Shown here: piece by piece, positions 26,061 through 36,530 of the stretch
Numbering within the stretch: position 1 is the first letter of the stretch
Layout: every line of letters begins with the position of its first letter
Assembly (NCBI GenBank): GCA_933228895.1
Contig: OW121847.1
Span: 89,073,656-89,137,655, forward strand
Length of the DNA: 64,000 nucleotides
Direction: 5' to 3'
Source of the DNA: Platycnemis pennipes
Taxonomy: Eukaryota > Arthropoda > Insecta > Odonata > Platycnemididae
Translations under genes and position numbers: made by a program
The notes under the pieces: model-generated
Databases searched by the model: none
What the model was told of the DNA's origin: nothing
The model's input: only the letters and a program-made list of their open reading frames with translations

Positions 26061-26928
26061 TCCGAGTTCATATTTTCCTTTTTTACTCAAGCAGTAATGC
26101 ATATATTCCACATTTTATATCGAAGTGTTATCCGAACTCGAAGGTGGTGATAGGGATTTTTATGGCAAGAAGAAAAGCCAAGCATTTATGCATCGCTGAA
26201 CGAAAATTGCCTCCAAAATTACCCTCGGTTATGGAAGAGACAGAGCACGGATGTGTGATCCGCTAACCTCCCGAGATATGCGAATTTGTTCCCATGATGA
26301 GATCTGTTTTGGCCTTATCCGTTTCCCAGTTAAGGCGTCTCCACTGCGGTGAAGAAATGCAGATTAATGGACACACTTTAGCTCACACCACTAAAACCAA
26401 TTTAACCCAGAAAGAGTCCTCCACTCCTTAGTGTAGATTGTACGGTCTATATATTATTTCCCTGGCAAAATTTAGCCTATCGCTTATCTCCACTGTAATA
26501 CGTTATCTTCTGCCATAATTGGCAATTTTAAAAAAAGCTATTTTCTGCCCTAACGATAAATTATCAGTCACCGGGAAAGAATGTAACCAGAGAACCACTT
26601 TTCTTGAGTCTCCTGATACCGACATTATCTTTAACATAAATCAGACTCAAGGGATACATTACAGGGGCTTATTACAGTTTCTTACGCGGGAGAAAATAAA
26701 TATATATCATATAGCTGTATTGCTTGTGGCTTGATTTTTTTCAGCGAAAAGTCGGTGGGAAAAAATATATAATAGGTACACACTTACCAATATAATCTCA
26801 AATCATAATACTATGAATGTCTCTGACAAAACTAGGCAAATGACACATAGCCATAAAATATGGGAAAAATTCATCTTAAAAATGTATCAATAACTGATTT
26901 TAAAAATTTCTGAAAAATAATGATTGTC
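26061..26928. other. Unassigned DNA
   Basis: No gene or transposon is recognised between the purine-rich island and the downstream MITE. Confidence 0.45.
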
Positions 26929-26932
26929 TGAA

Positions 26933-27163
26933 GGCCGCTTTACACGATACAATTTTTCGTACAATTTCTTGTACAAACTCTTGCATGAGGAAATTGTACC
27001 GTGTAAAGCGGCAAATTGTACGAAAACTTGTGCGATTGTCTGAATGACTGAACGGGAAATAGAACGTGTTCTAATTCCATTCAGACAAACATACAATTTC
27101 GTTCAGTCTATACAAGAGTTTGTACAAGAAATTGTGCAAAAAATTGTATCGTGTAAAGCGGCC
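26933..27163. mobile_element. piggyBac-like MITE, 231 bp
   Basis: The element begins GGCCGCTTTACACGATACAA and ends with the inverse. The roughly 50-bp inverted repeats extend through CAATTTCTTGTACAAACTCTT. TTAA follows the right end at 27164-27167; the left flank reads TGAA at 26929-26932, a one-base decay of TTAA, the piggyBac-superfamily target site. Inside the left third is another, inverted copy of the terminus (ending near 27012, CCGTGTAAAGCGG), so 26933-27012 is itself a hairpin. There is no coding capacity; mobilisation would need an outside transposase. A second copy, with TTAA at both ends, lies at 58547-59835. Confidence 0.85.
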
Positions 27164-27165
27164 TT

Positions 27166-27999
27166 AACTCACTAGAGCGTGTGCAAATTTCAACTAAAAT
27201 TGGCTACATTAACATAAACCAATGCTGATATTAAGCATCCGCTCTTTTTGAGAACGATAATGATGAAACTGCTTAACAGATGCTTAGCATCATTACTGCA
27301 GCTGCAAAGATGAAAACATGAAAGGGTGGTTAATCTCATTGCCTTCAGAGATAAACGAAAGTAAACTAGGGTCAATCTTCATATTATATTAGTTAGATCT
27401 CAAACATCAATTTTTTTGGATAAGTACCGAATTATGAACCGAATTTCATCGTAGAAAATGTAACTCCATTTAACTCCAATCAAAAATTTGGTAGAATAGC
27501 CCAGCAAACAGGTCATTCTACCAGAAAAACGATAGATCTGCTAAAATCTAACGAGATTACTTTTCTGGTAAGAAGCGATAAACTTGGAAGAAATGAGAAA
27601 ATGTATTCAAACGAAAGTTTGGAGTATGGACCTAATGTAAGTGAAGTATGGACCAGGGCTTTGAACGATTGGGGGAAAAAACGAAAAAATCGTCCCAGAG
27701 ACAAATTATTTGCTGGGACGGGACGGAACGAATGTATTGGTACGGAAAAAAAGTGTTGGGGAGAGGAACCCTAATGTGAAAGACACCAGCTAAGATAAGT
27801 GTGACCACTAAAAGGGCACTTTTAAACTCAAATATAATGCTTCTAAAATATACGTTGTTGGCAACAACGATGGTCTTGCAGTGTGCTTAATGTAAAATTA
27901 AAAAAAAATCCGTCAGATTAAAAAAACTTGTTGACTACGGAATTAAAACCAGAATATAATAATTACAAAATGAAAAAAGTGTTGCACGTGACGAATTGA
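27166..27999. other. Unassigned DNA with a short hairpin
   Basis: No gene is recognised. A 9-bp inverted repeat TGGTAGAAT ... ATTCTACCA lies at 27489-27523. The phrase GGGACGGGACGGAACG at about 27715 resembles the repeated motif of the minisatellite that follows at 28 kb. Confidence 0.4.
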
Positions 28000-28125
28000 A
28001 AGGCGAGACGGACAACTTTTCGGGACGAGGCGAGACAAAAATTTTGGGACGAGACGAGACGAAATTTTGGTAAGTATAAATTTTCGGGACGAGACGAGGC
28101 AAACATTTCGGGAAGACGGTTTTAT
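28000..28125. repeat. Imperfect GGGACGAGACGAG minisatellite
   Basis: Three close copies of TTTTSGGGACGAGRCGAGRC-like units follow each other (near 28016, 28044 and 28080), separated by AAAATT-rich spacers. Partial copies occur near 27999 (GGCGAGACGG) and 28108 (TTTCGGGAAGACGG). Unit length is about 25-36 bases. No function is evident. Confidence 0.6.
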
Positions 28126-28394
28126 TCATTTCCGTTTCAAGCACTAGTTAGGACAAATCACCAAAATTGGAAAATTCACGAATACAAGTATGTGTGAACC
28201 AGGTTTCATCACACAGGAAGAATAATGAAATGAATAAAATAAGTGACTAAGATGCAATAAGAAAAGTAGAAGAAAAATGAATTCCACTACAACTTTGAAA
28301 AGATTGAGAGATAGTACTTTCGTGCATTTCTTGAGTCTATGTTTTCAAAGGAGTCGTCCAGGGAAAACCATTGAGGTGGAAGATGATAATTGAG

Positions 28395-28530
28395 TTTAGT
28401 GCTGGTGGCATCTCACTCCTTAGGGCCGGGTTCAAATTCCGGCACTGGAAGGGGTGTTCAGATGATATATAGGTCCCTATGTTAAAACTTTACGGAGACC
28501 ACTTACGGCGCAGAATGCCGTTTGATGATT
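28395..28530 (+). repeat. tRNA-derived SINE copy, degraded
   Basis: An internal-promoter-like head is visible: GTGCTGGTGGCATCTCACTC, then a B-box-like GGGTTCAAATTCC (28428-28440) closing GGCACTGG. The body downstream (GGTCCCTATG, then a GGAGACCACTTACGGCG segment) is more divergent than in the other copies, and the 3' core was not recognised. It is assigned to the same SINE family by the head only. Confidence 0.5.
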
Positions 28531-31309
28531 GGCTTTAAAACAGTGGACACCATGGCACCTATTAAACGTCAAGTATTGCTCCAAGCTTCCCCTGTTCCAA
28601 ATACCTCATCAAATGGCAACAATCACCTTGGCGCTCGGTCACTTCCTCAACAATTACAACTTAAGGTAGAACCTCTACTACAAGTACCTCCGATAACATG
28701 CCTTGATTTTTTGATACATTGTAGAGAAATCATTCCTTCATCAATCCATGAAAAAATATTTGGGGGTCATCGGCCATTTAACGCTGATTACAGGATTTGA
28801 AAATCGTCATTTTCTGCCTCAAATTACACTGCTCTTATGGAAGAATGGTGACGTCCCTCCCTCCGTATTTTATTTCTCGAAATTTCTCCCGACAACACCA
28901 TCTCAAAAACTAGTATATTGTGACTGAATAATCAACGGATAATATGTATTCTTTTTCAGGTTGCCTCATCGGCCATTTAAGGCTAAAATTTATGATTGAA
29001 AAACGATGAAAAGTCTAACTTCCTTTCCTTAGTGACAGAGGTCTGGCAACGATGTTAGGGGAGTAATCAAAACAAACTGGCCCGGTACCTCCGTAATTTA
29101 TTCCTTACGTCACGATTGCAGACGATTTATGCCATGAAGTGTGTCATTTATGAATACCAACTGTAACTACTCCATGTTAGTACTGGTTACTTGAAGAATA
29201 CCTAAGTGCGCTAAAAAATTTACACTTGGCAGTCGTCATACGCTGAATATCATAAATCCCTGAAAATAGTAGATATAACACTGTTTACACGATAAAATCG
29301 CTTCTTTATTGCTACTCGCGATGGTCTATATGTACCTTAAAAGAATATTTTCAATATGTTAATGTATATTTCGTAATATAAAGTCATCGTTTTCACCTAG
29401 CACTAAATAATACTTTGTTTTGAATACGTATTTATTATCACCCACATAATATATTTCATCAAATAAGTAAACTTGAGTATATAAGTCAAAAATATGGTTG
29501 TAGGAATTTGAAACTAGACTCGATGCATACTGTTAATAGACACTAATATGTTTGGTAATACAATTTCCCAAACCTGCTCACCGATCAACTACACAAGCAT
29601 TCTCCAAGAGAATAAAATAATTTTTCGAGGGAAAACTTAATAGTTCTCATGAAAAATTATGATATCTTAATTCTAGTTCCTCCAAAAGAGAGTTTTTTTA
29701 GCCGTATATCTGTTTTGCGAGATCCCAACAATAATGGCAAATTATTGGCAGTTATCTTAGCTGATATTTCATAAGCCTGACATTTTTCCAAACTTTTCTG
29801 ATAATGTTTAAACCATATAAACACATATCAAATATGAACAATATTGTATATACCCATGAAGCCCTTACTAGTAGTATCAGTATACCTTTTATCAAGCCCG
29901 TAGCCAGGACAAAAATTGAGGAGGGATTTACTGATTGGGATATAAAGACCATTTACTCTAGAAAAACAATGCTTTTTTCAGTCCCAAAATAGTATTTGAC
30001 CTTTACTTCCTTTTTATTATTTGTCATACACAGCAAATAATCTCACCTCTATGCTACTTCCTTCAACTTTTACATATATAACATTCATTTACCTTCTAAT
30101 TGAAAATTTGAAGGGAGTTTACAAACCTCCCCTTCCATTCACTACAGCCATGCCTTTATCCATATAAACCTGATGGTAACGTTCCACACACCATAGTAAA
30201 AATAGCAATAAGATGTGTAGATAATTCATCCCTCTTTTAATTAATAGTATTTTTTTATTTATTTGTCTAAAATAATATAAAACTAAGGCGATGATAATTT
30301 TAAAGCTGCCATTAAGAAATGGGTGCTTTCAAATTAATATCGAAATACTGCCTATTCCACTTCGGGCTGGCTTGAAATTTCGATGTCCATACAGTCTTTA
30401 CAACGCCGTACTCTCAACATTTTATACCCCAATTATATTCCAGTCCGATGAGAATTTCTTCTCTTAAGTATATCAATTAACGATAACACTGAATTACACG
30501 CAGTACAAATAATCTGCTTAGCCAAAACATTCACTTCCACGATTCGACATCCATCAATAAATGCACTCATAGAGTTCATTTGAAAAATACTTTCAGCAGT
30601 ATTCCGTCCCTTTCAATTTTACAAACTATTAGCCTTATATTTAGACATAAATTTGCCTTTAAAAGGAACTTATGAAGCCATTACCTTAGCCCTCAAATGG
30701 AATTAGCGATTCAAAAAGGCAAATTGCACTGCCCAAGACAGCTCAGTTATCGCACTATAAAGTAATAGAGCAAGTGTATTTGTAACTACAACACAAAATA
30801 CCGTATTGTAAAACTGAAGTTAAATGCTTGAAAACTAATAGCAGATGGCAACGAATCCCAATGAGGTAGCGCAGGCGACCTAGGGTGTCCAACCGATGTG
30901 AAAAATTGGTTCCTATGTCAATATTTACACGTTTTTTACGGTGTTGTCCAGTTCGTCGTCAGCAAATATGTCTAATAAATTTGTTTTAATTAAGTTTCTA
31001 TGAACAGATCAAAAGCAATTTTTAGGTCTGTATTTTTATTTCATATCTTATTTTATTATTATGAAATTTTATTGTTGTTCCTAATAAGTTTTTAAATTGC
31101 CTCTGACACATGGCGTCAATATAAAAGCCTTTCTTCATATCACCAAATTATTTCAGTTGGAAGATGACTCATGTTTCGTATAGCCATGTTGAATAGTTGA
31201 AAATCGTTTTAAATTATTATTAACAACATTTTGAGCAATTTTATGATGTTCCGGCATGCTATATTCGTCTTATGAAAGTAGTACTTCGAAGCGCTGGTTC
31301 TACCTTAAT
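28531..31309. other. Unassigned AT-rich DNA
   Basis: No gene is recognised. TCATCGGCCATTTAA occurs twice, near 28768 and 28969, with partly similar following sequence. A 92-codon frame at 28522-28800 begins within the SINE-like flank and matches no family I know. Confidence 0.45.
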
Positions 31310-31490
31310 ACCTACTAAAAGAGGAAGGGTGGAGAAAAACCCAGCGATAGCATTAGCTTGCATTTAACTAGAGGCTCAAAGGGAACTGAAGCTTAGGATC
31401 TAATCCGATGGAATACTAACTTGGAATTTTCTCCACACTGCATTCAAGTAGGGTTCCAAATTAAGTTTATTCTGAGACTCAAAACCAGTT
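31310..31490 (-). repeat. SINE copy, degraded, minus strand
   Basis: Read on the minus strand, the body follows the order of the copy at 42.3 kb: a TTGGAACC segment, GTGTGGAGAAAATTCCAAGT, ATTCCATCGGATTAGATCCT, then the 3' core GCTAATGCTATCGCTGGGTT and TTTCTCCACCC. The tRNA-like head should lie at the right (about 31450-31490) but is hardly recognisable. Confidence 0.55.
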
Positions 31491-31929
31491 ACAATTCAAG
31501 GGTAACCACTTTGTCTTGGATTAATGAACTATGATGATTATATTAAGGTCACCATATTTTTAAAAATAATTGGCTGATGCCTTTTATTTTCCAGGCTTCT
31601 TCCGACAACCTCGAAACTTCAGAATAACCATAAACGGCCTAAGCCTACGTATATTCCCCCAATTACTATTCACCCTCCCCATCTCCCCAATCTTGGCGAA
31701 CTAATTTCCTACTCGGGGAACACGCTCGTGCGTTACTTTCACCGCTTAGGTGGCGTCATTGATGTCACCCACGGGAAACCAGATGGGGACGAGATGTTTC
31801 TGGTACGGGGGGAAATGTACACGGTGAAAGCGAAGCTGTTCATGCGTGCGAGTGAATGAACAAGCGGAGGACACAATCGAAACGTGAAGCTGTGTATACC
31901 ACCTAACACGACCGCATACCCATATCACG

Positions 31930-32340
31930 CGCGTTAGAAAAACACGCTCGGTTATTGTGCCAGGGCCACAACCTCAATGTTTTCCACTCTCTACTTTCCC
32001 TGTTTTCGAGTTTCCTCTCGAAAACAACCCGTCGCATTGCCCCTTATCCCTCTCCCTTATTTAGGCAAAAATATTAAAAAATTCCTACCTACCGATCCTC
32101 TTTATCTACCACGTTTACTTTCCTCTGCCTTTTTTCTTTCTCTCTCCGTTCCTCTTCCACCCCAGCACTGCTCTTTCGTTCGTCCGGCGACATTATCTCC
32201 TTCAGCACCTTTTCATATCCCACTTAACTGCGCGGAGTTTTACGCCGGCCGAGAAGAGCTTTCTTTCCGCACCAGTGAAGCGCGCGCGAGTGTTCCATTT
32301 CAAACCGAGTCACTGCTTCTCCACGCTCACGTCGTTTAAC
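31930..32340. other. Pyrimidine-rich GC-elevated island
   Basis: The plus strand is C/T-rich with frequent CTCT and TTCC runs. A 120-codon frame (31977-32339) stays open through it and encodes a Pro/Leu/Ser-rich low-complexity peptide, judged a composition artefact. The CpG-containing stretch just upstream (31690-31930) has no recognised product. Confidence 0.55.
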
Positions 32341-33659
32341 GTAATGCAGCGGTCATGCCCTTGGAGTGACCTCAGATGAGGTAATTTTCAATTGTCATAA
32401 TCGTCGGGAAGGAAAAATAGCTTCTATGGGGGAAAGAACAGGCAGAAATTCTCGCGGTGGGCACACGCGTGGTGTGAATTTGATGTCATTTCGCTGGAAA
32501 AAATTAATAACTCCTGTGTTTTCAGGAGCAATGAGATGAGCTCAAAAATTTAGGAGAAATTAGATGTGTATAATTAGGAGCGAAGGGACAGGCACAAATA
32601 TGTTGCCAGATCCTGAACAGATTATTCTACGTTGAAAGGAAAAGTTGAAATTAGTATGATGCGCACTCCGTAATTTATTTTTCCCCGTATACGCATTAAT
32701 TAGTTATAAAATTAAGGGTATTGTCAATACATGCATGAATTTGCCAACGGCGCAGTTTCGCAATGCTATTCTAATGCCCAAACGGATCGGAGGCTCGATC
32801 ATAGTTTTTTATAACTGGCACGTATCTGTTATCTCTATTTTATAATTTCGCTTCGGAAAGCGAAAACGTGACAGCAATCCATAAAAGTCTGCCTGATGCT
32901 TCAAGTCACCAGTCTTAATTGTTAGAGAGCATCCATAGGACGGTTACCGTGATATGTGCGCCTCTAGGGAGAAGTCTACGTGATTCACCACGACATTGAC
33001 AACGTGAAATATATCATCCATGCAGCTATTGAGCAACCACCACGGAGCTGGAATCGATTCTCAATTGCATCACCATTAGTAATCAACATGCCACCCTGCG
33101 AACCACCATAAGGGCGTGTATTAGTCGTGATAGAAAGAAAAAACAATTGCAACATGACAATTGAAGATAATTCACGATGCAAATAGACAATACAGGCAGA
33201 TAATTCAAAGCAAACAGAGCATTACCAGTAGTTTAGAATTAATCAGGTTTCAATAGAAAATAACGCAAAGCAAATATGAATATAAATAATAAATTTACAA
33301 TCCACTGCACTTAATACAGCTTCGCAGCATGCCATGCGACATATTACCAACAGTTTAAAGATCTAGAGAGATGTCCCGCATCGATTCATGAAATAAGCAC
33401 TCATTAATTGGGGGAGTTGAAAGACCCCACAATAACAGAACAGAGAACAATGAAGTTTGAGAAAGTAAAATAATAACGATGCTCGAAGTATAATAATTGG
33501 ATGATAGGATCTATCACAGTGAGTAATAAACTCCTAGCTACTTCTGTCAGAATTATCTTAGGCACACCCTGATATGATATCTTTACTGCCACCTACTAAG
33601 TCACTAAAATTTCCTATACGCAAGTAGGTCACTTTCGTAATTGGTGAAAATTATCATTT
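32341..33659. other. Unassigned AT-rich DNA
   Basis: No gene, RNA gene or mobile element is recognised here. Confidence 0.45.
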
Positions 33660-34130
33660 AACGCTCTCTGCTTTCCTCCTTCCTTTTCTTGAGCCTTCCC
33701 ACTCTGCCTCCTTACCATATTACAGTTTTCCTCACTTAATTAGCTCTCCTTTCTCTCTCTACTATCCTGCAAGAATTTGAAACTACAGTTCCGGGTCTTA
33801 CGCTCCACGTTAGTTGGAGGGGCGCTCCGCCATCCGCGCCGCCGTCAGATCGAAATTTCCCGCCTCTCACTAACCCCTCCCTCCCTCTCGACTCCTCTCC
33901 ATCGTATATCGGCGCTTAATATTTCGTCGTCAAGGGCGCGAGCTTCTGCACCCCTTAAAATTTTCCATCCACACAGCCCTGGTCCTTGACAATTCTCCTG
34001 GAAACGGTGGGTTTGGCCTCCAACGCTTGCGCTATCGTTAAAACGCCATTCATTGCTACACCGAATTTTTGTACATCCCCATTTTAATTCGGATTCTGCA
34101 CGATTCTTCTTGCCCCTGCTCTTAATTGTC
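33660..34130. other. Pyrimidine-rich GC-elevated island
   Basis: The plus strand is C/T-rich with CpG-containing segments (GGGGCGCTCCGCC near 33821, GCCGCCGTCAG near 33838). Short frames on both strands overlap each other and lack any recognisable product. Composition and length resemble the islands at 3.4, 32 and 41 kb. Confidence 0.55.
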
Positions 34131-34859
34131 ATCAAACCTATTCTGGAATCATCACTACACTAAGAGCAGATCTTCTATATTAAATTGCTCATTATCTAGA
34201 GAAGTAGTAACTTCAAAGTTCAGTCAGAGGATTAAACATCAGTTGAGAGATATGCACTCACATGAATTTGAAAGCTAATTAGAATCACCTTCCGGCAGTT
34301 AAAGGATTTTAATGAATGATCATGAGCAAATATGTTTCACCATAATTATGAAAGCATTTATTTATCACTAACATCAACTGCTCGGAAACGCTGATAAATA
34401 ATACACTAGATGAGCTGCATGATTTTGCGGCGAAGAAAGACTTTCCGGATTGAAGAGATTGAGTAAAACACTATTAAAAGTGGAAATTATATTCTGAAAT
34501 AGTCTGCACAGCAAATTTCACTCAAACCGTGAAAAATCACTTCAACATTGATAACTAATAGAGAGTACCAATGATACAGGGCATTTTTTACTTATTTCTC
34601 GAAAAATAAGGAAAATATTTCCTTTATATATGTACAGACACTGTTTTCTTACCATTTTCGAATATTGTAGAATATGCATAATATAAATGGGAGAATAAAA
34701 ATTTGTCCAGATCTTTATTCTACATAAGCGAGTGGGGGAGGGGGAGAAAGTTTCATTTTCTTCACATAATTTTGCGCAGCGTTCAAAATCAGAGCGGTTG
34801 CTAGAAATGAAGGCACAAATAATTTTACAAATCGGGCAGTGTCCGTTAAAAAGTGAACC
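34131..34859. other. Unassigned AT-rich DNA
   Basis: No gene or transposon is recognised here. A short GGGGGAGGGGGAG run lies near 34735. Confidence 0.45.
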
Positions 34860-34925
34860 ACAACCTCTGAGTTAAGGGGAGGGGAGGGATATGCCCCTCC
34901 TGCCTCCCCCGTTGTTGCACCCCTG
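34860..34925 (+). mobile_element. Possible hAT-like solo terminus
   Basis: The sequence ends GTTGCACCCCTG at 34925, whose reverse complement begins CAGGGGTGCAAC, in the style of hAT terminal inverted repeats. No partner end is visible upstream, so only one end is proposed and the element length is unknown. Confidence 0.3.
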
Positions 34926-35099
34926 CAAGGCTTTATGTATCATGAAGAAGTGCATCAGGTATTTCATCAGTGGGACTAATTCCCTGAAAGCGTAACTGCT
35001 GTTGCTATTGGAGAGGAGACAGAAAGCTAAATTCATTTTTGCCATTAAGAATGGACGAGTGAATGGGAAGAGTTACTAATTTTAGAAGCGCAGGAGATA

Positions 35100-35297
35100 A
35101 ACCCGTCGTCGGCATTAGTATTCTCTTAAGAAAAGGCACTAATGGGTTATACATCTCACGTTACTGACCGAGTATTGCAGTTAAAATACTCACAGCATAA
35201 GTAATAAATGGTATACTTGAAAAACATCTGCCACTGCCGGGATTCAAACTGGGGACTTTGAGATAATCTAGCCTCCACACTAACTCGATCGCCAACT
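35100..35297 (-). repeat. tRNA-derived SINE copy, minus strand
   Basis: On the minus strand the element starts near 35297 with GTTGGCGATCGAGTTAGTGT and GGAGGCTAG, then a B-box-like AGTTTGAATCCCGG (35236-35249) and CAGTGGCAGATG. It ends with the family 3' core CTTAAGAGAATACTAATGCC and GACGACGGGTTT near 35100. Head and 3' core are in the expected order and distance (about 200 bases). Confidence 0.75.
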
Positions 35298-35640
35298 AGT
35301 AAGGACGGTTAATGCCTTTGCGAATTTAGGAAACGCTCAACATTATTTTAAAAGGGGAAAATAAAAACAGTGATACTTCGAATGTTTCAAATGAAATATT
35401 TTGCTTGCTTCCAAAATTAAATCGTGAGGCAAAAACTTACGTGCAACTGTTTTTCCCTTACTTTTTTAGCGTTGGTGACAAATGGGATTTTCTCGGACTA
35501 CTGTTTACTTATAAGGAATTAAAGACTTCTGCGGAATAGCTAATTTACCAAAACTGATCACGTTTCTATATTCATGGCGCCTGTAAAATCAATCAAGTAT
35601 ACAGATAGGGAGGAATCTAACATTAAGGGCGATTAATGTA

Positions 35641-35705
35641 AGATCTGGTGTTTTCCTGGCGAATAATATTTGTGAAGATTTCTCGGGTTTCACAAATATT
35701 AAGGG
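35641..35705. repeat. Dispersed repeat, copy A, with 12-bp hairpin
   Basis: GATCTGGTGTTTTCCTGGCG, then AATA...TGTGAAGA and TCTCGG, corresponds to the copy at 46617-46680. In this copy AATATTTGTGAA (35665-35676) is followed 12 bases later by its exact reverse complement (35689-35700). The repeat class is not recognised. Confidence 0.5.
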
Positions 35706-36299
35706 CAATTTATATTCTTACTGAACACATATTTCTTCAACAATAAAATCATATTGCATATATCAAGGCCATTTTTCATAGATTATTAATGATTTTCCTT
35801 TAGCAGTTTTATACTTGATTCGTTGAACTATGAAGTAAGTATGCGAAGGAACAAAGAGTATTCGTCGCACACGAACTATGTATGTAGTACATAATTCCAT
35901 TCAAAATGCAGATCTAATTCAGTCATTTTTAAATTTTTTCCCTTTTGATTCGGCAAATTGACTAAATAATTTGCAAGAGTAAGCCTTTTGACCGTGAAAT
36001 TGATTTGTCTTTGCTTTTTGGCTTATTACTTAGATGATCCTCTTTTTGAAGTGAATTCTATAACAGGAATAATTTATTCATATTTAATCATTCAAATAGC
36101 AATCATCGATCGGTTCTCATCCTCAATATGAACACTTTGTAGCATTTGTGAAATCTGAGGATTTCTTCTCGATATTTGTGCGTGTAAAATTTTCTACAAT
36201 GCTACACTTTCTAAAATTGTCATGCAGCGTAAATAGGAAAAATACTGATTTTCACTGATTATTTCCCATGCATCAGAGTTCTGGTATATGAGCCATCGG
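35706..36299. other. Unassigned AT-rich DNA
   Basis: Nothing is recognised between the dispersed repeat and the next SINE copy. Confidence 0.45.
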
Positions 36300-36530
36300 G
36301 ATCGGGTGGGTGTAGTGGCTAGCCCTCCCATCCCGAGGGCATGTGTTTGAATCCCGACTCTGGCGGATTTTTCATCGGTATACCGGTCCTTTTTGAGTGC
36401 TAAGTGGAGAGCGCTCAGATCCAGTGTTCCGTTCTGTGGATGGAACTTAAATCCTTCGTCCCCTTGCCACCTATCGTTGAGAGTAGGCTAATGCCGACAC
36501 CGGGCTTCTCTCCCTAAAAACTCCTACCTT
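36300..36530 (+). repeat. tRNA-derived SINE, best-preserved copy
   Basis: The head GGGTGGGTGTAGTGGCTAGC carries an A-box-like TGTAGTGGCTAG. A B-box-like GTGTTTGAATCCC follows at 36343-36355 and then ACTCTGGCGG, all expected of a tRNA-derived RNA polymerase III promoter. The body has TACCGGTCCTTTTTGAGTGC and a CAGTGTTCCGTTCTGTGGAT segment, and the 3' core GAGTAGGCTAATGCCGACAC precedes CGGGCTTCTCTCCC. Total length is about 230 bases. Head, body and 3' core recur at 35, 42, 49, 50 and 54 kb, which defines the family. It is non-coding and would rely on a LINE for mobility. Confidence 0.85.

Noticed and set aside
28522..28800. 92-codon plus-strand frame
   Set aside because: Begins in the SINE-like flank and matches no family; probably chance.
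36300..36365. Possible tRNA gene
   Set aside because: A- and B-box-like motifs are present, but the same head recurs with a shared body and 3' core at several sites, so these are tRNA-derived SINEs rather than tRNA genes.
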